Assembly: GCF_004359215.1 (NCBI RefSeq) | Contig: NC_090619.1 | Location: 5,495,252 to 5,517,157, forward strand | Source of the DNA: Bremia lactucae | Taxonomy: Eukaryota; Oomycota; Peronosporomycetes; Peronosporales; Peronosporaceae | Length of the DNA: 21,906 bases | Reading direction: 5' to 3' | Part shown: positions 11,179 through 18,444 of the stretch, piece after piece | Numbering within the stretch: the stretch's first letter is position 1 | How the letters are laid out: each line of letters starts with the position of its first letter | Notes under the pieces: generated by a model | The model's input: the letters and a program-made list of their open reading frames with translations, nothing else | Database searches by the model: none | What the model was told of the DNA's origin: nothing | Program-made: the position numbers and the translations under genes

Positions 11179-12569
11179 TTAGGAATCGTCATGGCTACTT
11201 CTACATGTGACACAATTCTCGGTTGCTTTCTCTTGCACTGGCGGAAGTCGACGAGGAATTCGCATTTTACGATTTCGCTTTCTATTCAAACTTATTCGCT
11301 TTATAACCACATGAGAAGCTTTCTCGAGCTCAATTGGAGATGACTCGGCCGAGAATTCGGACGATCCCGTAGTACTTTGCGCTGTCGGGAGCTCTGCTTG
11401 ACTAAATGCTAGTTTCTTTTCCGACGACAACACCCCTTCACAAACCTGATGCTCGAGTTCGCTATTTTTATCCACATCAGCTGCATCGAGAGGTGCTACA
11501 ACGCCCGTGACGGCATTTTTCATAGCAAAGAATGCTCCTACATCCCTTTTACATTCAATTCCCCTTGAAAACGAATGCGTGCAGTCTCGATCGGCTTGTT
11601 CATCCATGTCTTCGTCACTCCCGGCTTCCACCATTATGTTGCCTAAAGAACGTGGAAATCCAGGCTTTCGGTGGTACGTCATACAATACTTGTTTTCTTT
11701 ACTTAATGCTAGTGGGGGCGTTGGTCCATGAAACGCAACTTGACAGTACGTGCAGTACCAATTGTCCGCGGAATTCGTTTTCAAGTGTGGTGGCTGGCCA
11801 CAACTCAAATGATACGCACGTGGACACCCATTGCAGCCACGTAAAGTGCCACCAGTTGCACACAAATCGCAGAGGTCGTCGTGATAGCTTTGAAAAGTGG
11901 CACTAGTTGCCCAATGATTGCGTAATCGCTCAGCTTCTTTAAATCCTTTTCTCGTCTTTCTTGCGTGCGTGTGTCTCCACCAGATTCGAAAATTGTCAGA
12001 ACGTTTGTAGTAATAATATTGTTGCACAATGTCGGACGTTCGCAATGACTTGCCAACGACTTGCTATGTACTCAATTTGGCAATGTACCCAAATCAATTA
12101 ACTTGTAGCTTGCTTTTTAGTATAAAATCGAACGTACGTTGACAAGGTGAAATTTTTTGCCGTAAGTCGCCAGAGCTTTTTTGAAATCATTTAATGGAAG
12201 TATCTTGTCCTGATTACGTCGTAATTTGTATCTTTCACGACGAGCTTGGCGTAATAGCTTCGCAGCCTTTGGCACATTAAAATTACCATCATATAGGCAT
12301 TCAAGAGCCTACCGTATAATTCAAATGTTAAAAAAAAGGTTTTTTAGTTGACATACGACGAATCATACCAGTTCACGCTCCTTTAGCCACGCACATTGGG
12401 TGACAAATTCTTCGATAGCTTTAGCACTATCTTGTGGCATTGCTTCCCGATTATGACATGCGCTCCAACGCTGACGGCATCGTGTGGTAATTTGAAGTGC
12501 ATTTCGCTCTTCCTGTGATAACATAGGTGGAATATCAGCTCGGCAATCGACGGCCTCTTTTGCTGCCAT
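11179..12569 (-). CDS. ELM2-SANT-PHD finger chromatin protein
   Basis: Likely a nuclear corepressor-type protein. ELM2-SANT modules in MTA, MIER and CoREST families bind class I histone deacetylases, and PHD fingers read histone tails. Model on the minus strand: 12569-12369, 12308-12138 and 12063-11179, 418 residues, both joins in phase 0 (introns of 60 bases GTATGA...GGTAG and 74 bases GTACGT...CATAG). ELM2-like residues about 8-85 include R-A-D-I-P-P-M-L and end in A-L-E-C-L-Y-D-G-N-F-N-V. The SANT part spans about 107-147 and runs across the second join: D-F-K-K-A-L...Y-G-K-K-F-H...Y-Y-Y-Y-K-R-S. The PHD finger has C189, C192, C201, C204, H209, C212, C228 and C231, a complete C4HC3 set. 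The C-terminal 180 residues are acidic, then basic, and look disordered. A TAA stands in frame just before the ATG at 12569. The PHD call is very firm, SANT firm, ELM2 probable. Confidence 0.88.
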
Positions 12570-13637
12570 TGTTTAGAGCAAAATTGTTTAACATGATGCA
12601 ACTACTGACAGAGTTTCCTATTATAAGAGCAATTTCAAAAGTAGAGCTCATATTTTCTAACACCGAGTTCGAAATTAACCTTTTTCAAGTATTTTTAAGA
12701 AGAAGGCAAGCATGCTCTTTAATCTTTAAAATTAAGCTTTAATTTGTAATTAAAATATGTACCGCTCCTCTTTTTATTTAAAAATTAACCGTGCCTTCAC
12801 CGAGGTTTGAATAACCTCAAAGCCGGTTAGCTGTTGATTCCACCATTCATTTCCGGTGACTATCAATTAAACATCTTAGAAACTTGAGGCATTTTCAAAA
12901 GCCATCCCACGGGATCCAAATGTATTGGGAATGCCATGATTCGAAAACCATGAATGTCGCCGCCCCAGGCTGAAAATTACGTGTCGAGTACTTCTACGCA
13001 CATTGTTTAACAGCTTTGTGTAATGAGCATTCCCAACCAAGTGTATAAGGTTCTATTCTTTATATGTACGAGTGTGATGATGACAAGTATATACTCAGCT
13101 CGCTTCGACTCATTATGGATGAAGAGAATTGTTTCCGAGGGGTCACTCCTTCTTGACTGATCACTCTTAAGTAAGTTCAACTAGAACACGTCAATGTAGG
13201 GTCTACATGTGAGCTGTAGCAACTGTAGAGATAAGCGCCACAGCGAGTGCAAGAATGAGTATAATGATGACTCTAACTTATCCCTGTCCGACCGGTAGAA
13301 CGCATTCTTCCGAACGTGACGAGAACCAAGCGTAACTTTTTAATTTTTGCTGAATACCATCGCACTCGCAGCTAGTATAGACGTAACTTTTGTAGTTTGG
13401 GATTGGAATGAGGAAATGTACAGGTGAGAGCGTAGTCTCCGTTTTGGAAAGCTGTGCTCACAATTAAATGATCCAGTTGACTTCATAGTTATCTGACCAT
13501 CCCTTAAGTCCATTGTTACAGCAATGAGACCGATTAATTAAACTAAAATACGATTTAATTCGCTCCAATACATTGTTTAAGCTTATCTACATTATTTACG
13601 TTAGTACCGCACGGATTGAGTGATCTTGTACCGAGTT
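12570..13637. other. 1.07-kb divergent spacer without a gene
   Basis: It lies between the start of the ELM2-SANT-PHD gene (minus) and MinE (plus), so it should hold both promoters. No reading frame here shows family motifs. A small stem-loop is present at about 12803-12820 (GAGGTT paired with AACCTC). Some of it may be an old transposon remnant, but I found no paired ends to support that. Confidence 0.5.
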
Positions 13638-13985
13638 ATGGCCGCACGCGTCGGTGCGAGCTCACGCCACGGCGCCAAGAAGTGGCTGGCATCTCTGTTT
13701 GGGGAAGCAGAGAGCGTATCGTCCTCAAAATCTATTGCAAAGGAGCGGTTACAGATCATATTGGCGCATCAGCGTGGCTCACAGATCCTAGCGGGTGTAG
13801 ATCTCGCGGTGCTCCAGAAAGAACTGCTCGAGTGCGTACAGCGCCACATTACGGTGGCTACGGGCGCAAACATTAACATTTCGGTCAAAAACGAAGGACA
13901 ATTGGACATTTTCGAGATGCAAGTGCCCGTAGACGGCGACAAGGTCGTGGAAGGAAGGATCGCACGCGAGAACCCGAGGCGCTGA
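13638..13985 (+). CDS. minE: MinE, division topological specificity factor (probably mitochondrial)
   Basis: MinE drives MinCD off the membrane and so positions FtsZ. In this host it most likely acts inside mitochondria, since some stramenopiles keep a bacterial-type mitochondrial FtsZ/Min system. It encodes 115 residues in one exon from the ATG at 13638; reading upstream gives only non-ATG starts. Residues 1-15 are rich in A, R, S, H and K without acids, as in a mitochondrial presequence. W16-G22 (W-L-A-S-L-F-G) resembles the membrane-targeting helix of bacterial MinE. The anti-MinCD segment S-I-A-K-E-R-L-Q-I-I (32-41) is nearly the bacterial motif. The topological domain follows with L-Q-K-E-L-L-E-C-V and I-N-I-S-V-K...I-F-E-M-Q-V. 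A presequence and eukaryotic neighbours with introns argue against bacterial contamination. Family identity is certain; location is inference. Confidence 0.93.
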   Translation: MAARVGASSRHGAKKWLASLFGEAESVSSSKSIAKERLQIILAHQRGSQILAGVDLAVLQKELLECVQRHITVATGANINISVKNEGQLDIFEMQVPVDGDKVVEGRIARENPRR

Positions 13986-13990
13986 ATAAA
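13985..13990 (+). terminator. Possible polyadenylation hexamer of minE
   Basis: AATAAA begins at the last base of the minE stop codon. The spacer to the converging BRCA1-like gene is only 69 bases, so the two transcripts probably overlap at their 3' ends. Oomycete polyadenylation signals are weakly conserved, so this is tentative. Confidence 0.3.
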
Positions 13991-14054
13991 ATTAGTCGTT
14001 TTTACAAGAGTCTGCATCCATTTTAAGCATTAATACTCAAAAAAAGGTGACAAT

Positions 14055-16335
14055 TTAATACGGGTAATAGTCATCAAATGGCAACACTTCCAAGTGACTC
14101 ACACTATCAAATATCCACGTTATTCGTACAATTGGAATCTGAAATTGTAGCCACTTTGCTTTGGCTACAGACGGCAACGTCGTCTTGGATACGACCCCAA
14201 TTGGCGTACGACGCGAGCGCGGATTTGCCTTCTGTTGGCTAAAGTTCTCGGCCGGGACGATTGTGCCTCCAAAATTGTTCACAAGCGTCCGTACCGACGT
14301 AAATTGAAACTCAAATTCGTTTTCCGACACGAGCAACACGAAACAAAGGAGGCTAAAAATGCTATTGCGTCGACCCGTTTGAAGTCGACGAATGTGGCCT
14401 TCATGTGGCTTCCCGATGGCATCACTATAAATGTCGCCAGCCATTTCAAACGGATCTTCCGTGAGCCATCGACCTGCGGCAAGACTTGCGGAAATCCAGG
14501 AGAAATCGACAATAAACGTTCCTTCAGCCAACGCACGCATGTACTTGGCCGTGCGTTTACATCGCATGGAATTAAAGGGACAAACGTTCCGAATCGACGG
14601 CACGGCTTTGGTGATCAAATGTGTCACCGACGTGCTAAAAAGTCCCGTTTCCGAGTCCCGTTTTAGATCAAAATCAAGCCCAAATTTACCTCCCATTTGA
14701 TGAATGGCCTCTAACACACGATTTACATCCTCGCGTGCCAAATCCGAGCTTACAAAGACAAAATTCGATCCTTTCGACAATTGGCTGCTCGACGAACGCA
14801 TTAACGATGGAGAGGGTAAACCTGTACTCGGTCGTTCCAATGTCTCCAGACAACTCGTTTGCTTTGGTTGTAGTGGCAATGACACTTGTGGCGGTGGCAT
14901 CTGGAGCTTGCCACTTCCATGGTTCTCGCGCGCTTGTGTCTGGATTGCACCATGAAGGCTTTGATTAGTATCAATTCTGAGATCGTTTGAATGTTTTTGT
15001 CGATTCGAATCCCAACTGGAATGCTTGGGGAGTTCCGATGGCACTGCTGACTTCGTTTCAAACTCGTTTTCATCGTCTTCATTGCTTTTGTCTTCCAAGG
15101 ACTTGTTCACGCTTGAATTGTCCAACGAAGCATCCAGCAGCACCTTGTTTCTTGCTTTAAATGACAAACCCGAATACAAGTCATATGCACCATTCGTTGC
15201 GTCTTGAAACACAGGCATTCGAAGACGTTTACGCGACGTCGAAGATACCAAAACCCGTCGCGTATTGGACCGACGATCCCGTCGAAAAGTCGCAAGTAAA
15301 TCGGGTGATTCCAATGCACTTGTACCTTGTGAAATTGGAGTCCTTGGCGTCAGTAAATCGCTCGCTTCGTCGTGCTGATTCGACACCTTTTGTCGCTCTC
15401 GAATCAATTCCTCAAAACTAGCACTACTATACAACGAAAGCTCGAGATCTAAAAGCGAGGACGAGTCACAATTGCCACCATGGTCTCGTTCCCATTGGCT
15501 TAATGCTTCTCGTTGCTTCGCAATGCGCTCGTAATAACTCTCCACCTCTTGCGTTGCCATTAAACTACTCGTTGAATGTCCTACAACATTGTCATCACTC
15601 TCTCCAAGGGTATCGACACTTTCTACGTCGGTTTTTCGATTGGTCCTCTCTCTTGCGTTTCGCTTTCGTTTTGGTCTTGTTGCGACCTCTCGTCGATCAT
15701 TCATTTTCTGCACACTTCCTGCATAGTCCTCTGGCAAGTCACTACTACTTGCTTTGGATTGATTGGGCGTACTTTCGTGTCGACTGCCGTACTGTTGTGG
15801 CAACGATGCACCCGAAAGTCGTAATTCGTGACGAATTTCTTGCGTATTAATATGCCACTTGTGATTTGCTACTCGACCACGTGAAACGTGATTCTCCGTT
15901 TCCTTGATGAAAGAAGTTGTACCATTTGCAGCTCGATGGAAAGCTTCGTCTGTGTCCGCACCAGTGACTCGAGTTGCATGGAGCGTCGGATCTCCAATTA
16001 ACGCGTCGAGCTCCGTCTCGACACCTTTCCACGCGACCAAAATGCTTTCTAAGAACTGATTTCGGGTGACTTCACTGGGTCTTGTTGGTAATTGACACGT
16101 TGGACAACTCGAATTCTTGTGTCGGAGGTGCCATAGAATGCAAGCGTGGCAGAAATTGTGCTTGCAATCGAGACATTGGGGGTCTTGAAACATTCTGTCA
16201 CTACAATCGAAGTGTCATTAGATTAAGAGTAGCATCGAGATGCCAAGACGTAGAGAAGAAGTACCATAGTGTACAGCGTAGCTGCTCACGGATGAGGCCA
16301 ATCGCCTCAAGTCGCGATGGCGATAGCAAAGCCAT
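14055..16335 (-). CDS. BRCA1-like RING and tandem-BRCT protein
   Basis: Probably a nuclear ubiquitin ligase of the BRCA1/BARD1 group, which acts in homologous recombination. Exons on the minus strand, 16335-16265 and 16200-14055, join across a 64-base intron (GTACTT...TGTAG) to give 738 residues. The join completes the RING: C21, C24, C36, H38, C41, C44, C56, C59, with the first pair C-T-L-C split by the intron. The middle, about 70-490, is polar, low in motifs and likely disordered. BRCT1 spans about 500-615 with V-T-H-L-I-T-K, R-T-A-K-Y and F-S-W-I; the K of R-T-A-K-Y aligns with the phosphate-binding lysine of human BRCA1. BRCT2 spans about 643-738 with N-N-F-G-G and I-T-W-I-F-D-S. BRCA1 fits better than BARD1: no ankyrin repeats, and D-P-F-E-M-A-G-D matches D-F-E-V-R-G-D. 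It is shorter than human BRCA1. A broken partial copy lies at 17614-17940. Confidence 0.88.
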
Positions 16336-16403
16336 TAATGTTTGGTCACTATGGCTTCTAATTGGCTAAAAACAATACATAAACTACCACCAATTAATTT
16401 GTC
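16336..16403. promoter_or_regulatory. 68-bp divergent promoter, BRCA1-like gene and RXLR effector 1
   Basis: Only 68 bases separate the ATG of the BRCA1-like gene (16335, minus) from the effector ATG (16404, plus). ATTGG at 16361-16365 is a CCAAT box for the minus strand, and CCAAT at 16390-16394 is one for the plus strand. The duplicated copy before effector 2 keeps the G-G-C-T-A-A-A-A-A-C-A-A-T-A core but has lost both CCAAT motifs (ACTGG and CTCAAT). The regulatory role is inferred from geometry. Confidence 0.55.
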
Positions 16404-17165
16404 ATGCATCTCAACCACGTTGTAGCCATCTTCCTTGTTGGAGTCGTGACGTGCTTCACGGAGACTATAGAAGGGTCCAAGCGTCGAAGTGAAATCATTC
16501 GTGAACATCTTGCATATCCTGTAGATGTGGCCATCGGTTCACGAGCTCTACGGCATACGGTAGCCTCTGAGGTAAAAGACAAGGGGGACACTGGACCAGA
16601 TCTAGAGGAAGAGCGAGCTTGGTGGGAGAATGCTGTACAGGAGCTGCGGTGGCGAGTAAAAGGGCCTGGCGACTTCTTTAAAAGCTTAGATGCCGTACGC
16701 AAAGGAAAAGATTTGCATACTGATCGATCTTTTCAATGGTGGCTGCATCGCGCAGCCCAGTTCCGGAATGGCTACAACGGGTTTGATACTTCTTTTTTAA
16801 AGGTCCTTCAGCAAGAAACATCGTACGAGCAACAAGCAAAGCTTTTTGTATGGCTTCAGTATTCCAATTTTTATCGTGATATGAATGCATTTGCGAAAGA
16901 TCAGCTACTGATTATGGAAGCCAACCCTGCTTCTCGTCACGCCGTGTATGAAGCATGGCTACAGGATGGAAAAACACCTGGAGATATCTGCGATTCCAGT
17001 CGAATCGGCCTTAACTTTGAGAGTTGGCTTGGTTACGTTGTATATTACCGATCCAAAGGAAATCAATTTACCAATGAAGACATTCTCAAGACGCTAACGA
17101 GTCAAGATTTGATTAAAGAGGCTGTAAAGAAATTGATTTTATTACCTGGGAAAAAAGCGAATTGA
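16404..17165 (+). CDS. RXLR-EER effector 1, C-terminally truncated
   Basis: A secreted host-targeted effector of the oomycete RXLR class; its target is unknown. The ATG at 16404 opens a 253-residue single-exon frame. A hydrophobic signal peptide covers about residues 1-19. RALR sits at 47-50 and E-E-R at 69-71, with an acidic run before it, the canonical spacing. Downstream are Trp/Tyr-rich helices: a WY-like unit at about 110-165 and one LWY-type unit containing Y-E-A-W-L and S-W-L-G-Y. The signal-to-RXLR part differs from effector 2 at about 15 of 171 bases, while the region past EER is far more diverged. The frame ends where a small indel near 17145-17160 departs from effector 2; homology with effector 2 continues past the stop to about 17594. 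It may still be functional as a short effector, or be a decaying gene. Secretion and RXLR class are firm. Confidence 0.9.
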   Translation: MHLNHVVAIFLVGVVTCFTETIEGSKRRSEIIREHLAYPVDVAIGSRALRHTVASEVKDKGDTGPDLEEERAWWENAVQELRWRVKGPGDFFKSLDAVRKGKDLHTDRSFQWWLHRAAQFRNGYNGFDTSFLKVLQQETSYEQQAKLFVWLQYSNFYRDMNAFAKDQLLIMEANPASRHAVYEAWLQDGKTPGDICDSSRIGLNFESWLGYVVYYRSKGNQFTNEDILKTLTSQDLIKEAVKKLILLPGKKAN

Positions 17166-17594
17166 AGAACGTGGTCGCTAGAAACTGGTTTTGATGTTAG
17201 CTTAAGCGGATGTCACGGATGTAGTACTAGAGAAGTGGCTAAAGCATGGCATTCGTTCCGAGGTTATGCTTAGTCTACTGCTTAGCACACTGTTTCGTGG
17301 CAAACTTTAACGATAGGTAAGAATTATGTCTGAGCTCAAGCACGTTGCAACTGTATCAACCTTTCTTTTGTAACGACGTCTTTCGTCGTGCTTGGTCGAG
17401 CAGACCCGTACTTACTGCTAGCAAAGCTAGAGCTGGTTCGAGGGAATGTGTGGGATTGAGTACGCCATTGCAAAAGTTGTTGAAACAGCGCTAACGTATG
17501 TGAAGTAGTCCATAGAATTGGAAAAGTTTTTACAAAAACAATTGCGAGAGTTTGCTTAATGTCTTACACTTGGGTCTGTTATAAATAATTCTTT
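17166..17594 (+). pseudogene. Decayed LWY tail of effector 1
   Basis: This stretch aligns with effector 2 from about 18780 to 19222. Anchors are CGGATGT at 17207 against 18820, the GGGCTCAAG/GAGCTCAAG segment, G-C-T-A-G-A-G at about 17428 against 19048, and G-G-A-A-A-A-G-T-T-T-T-T against the G-G-A-C-A-A-G-T-T-C segment at 19140. Several frame changes and stops leave no long frame. It therefore held second and third LWY units before decay. It ends at the duplication junction near 17594-17614. The alignment was done by eye, so exact ends are approximate. Confidence 0.75.
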
Positions 17595-17613
17595 TTTCTG
17601 CTCATAAAAAAAA

Positions 17614-17940
17614 TACCGAGTGCATTAAGGCTAAATGGACCGACGATATAGTCGAAAAGTGGCAAGTAAAATCAGGTGAGTTAAGTGCACTTGTAGCTTG
17701 AGGCATTAAAGTCATTGGAGTCATTAGATCACTCTCTTCCTCGTACTGGTTCGACGCCTTCTGTCGCTCTCGAATCAGCTCCTCAAAACTAGCCCTACTA
17801 TGCAAAGAAAGCTCAAGATCTATACGCGAGGACGAGTTACATTTGCCTCCTCCCATAAACTCAGTGCTTCTGGTTGCTTCGCAATTCGATGGTAATAATT
17901 CTCCACCTCTTGCGCTGCCATTTAACTACTCGTCGAATGT
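17614..17940 (-). pseudogene. Broken fragment of the BRCA1-like gene
   Basis: Minus-strand translation recovers the middle of the BRCA1-like protein: A-Q-E-V-E-N-Y-Y-H-R-I-A-K-Q matches A-T-Q-E-V-E-S-Y-Y-E-R-I-A-K-Q, and S-F-E-E-L-I-R-E-R-Q-K matches exactly. It corresponds to about 15244-15590 of the full gene, at roughly 80% identity by eye. A Leu codon has become TAA just before the first matched Met, a small indel breaks frame between W-E and the next conserved part, and about 700 bases of the source, including the RING exons and start codon, are missing between 17940 and 17970. It cannot encode a working protein. It marks the start of the second duplication copy. Confidence 0.9.
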
Positions 17941-18038
17941 AGTGAAACATTTTCATCGCTTCTCAAGTCGCAAATGTTCGGTCAATATGACTTTTTACTG
18001 GCTAAAAACAATAAATAAAGTACACCACTCAATACGCC

Positions 18039-18341
18039 ATGCACCTCAACCACGTTGTAGCCATCTTCCTCGTTGGAGCCGTGACGTGCTTCACGAAGAC
18101 TATAGAAGGGTCCAAGCGTCGAGGTGAAATCATCCGCGAGCGTCTTTCATACCCTGTAGATGTGGCCATCGCTTCACGAGCTCTGCGGCACACTGTAGCC
18201 TCTGAGGTAGAAGACAAGGGCAAGGAAGAGCGAGCTTTGTGGGAGGAGATTGCAGAATGTTTTTTGCAAGCCCAACTTGGGCGCGGCAATATTTATAGAA
18301 GCTTACATATCGTACGTATAGAACAAAAACTTGCCTACTGA
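18039..18341 (+). pseudogene. RXLR effector 2, signal peptide and RXLR-EER part
   Basis: The ATG at 18039 opens 100 codons ending in TGA. Signal peptide about 1-19, RALR at 47-50 and E-E-R at 63-65 are all intact, and the first 171 bases are about 91% identical to effector 1. The acidic stretch before EER is shorter than in effector 1. A one-base insertion near 18315-18325 relative to effector 1 leads to the stop, and further stops follow in the frame of the LWY part. Either this is the broken 5' half of a dead gene, or it is exon 1 of a gene whose intron is 18312-18435. Ending at 18341 it would be a short secreted peptide without LWY units. Confidence 0.75.
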
Positions 18342-18435
18342 CCCTTATCTTGAATATTAGCTACATTCCGTAGCCAAGTTCAGGAATGCGAACACTAAAT
18401 TTTGACAATAGTATTTTTTTGAAATTGCCTTTTAG
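18312..18435 (+). other. Candidate intron spanning the broken part of effector 2
   Basis: The segment starts GTACGT and ends CCTTTTAG, both good splice-site matches; GTACGT is also the donor of an intron in the ELM2-SANT-PHD gene. Removing these 124 bases joins the RXLR frame (phase 0 after codon 91) to the LWY frame (phase 0) and takes out the insertion and every stop between them. In effector 1 the homologous stretch is coding. It is longer than the other introns here except that of eL30. Splicing is a prediction. Confidence 0.45.
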
Positions 18436-18444
18436 GCCGAAAAA

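Noticed and set aside
13638..13985. Bacterial contamination or recent gene transfer as the source of MinE
   Set aside because: The gene sits 69 bases from an intron-bearing eukaryotic gene and has a presequence-like N-terminus; an inherited mitochondrial Min system explains it better.
14235..14666. 143-codon open frame on the plus strand
   Set aside because: It lies antisense inside the BRCT-coding part of the BRCA1-like gene and has no motif of its own.
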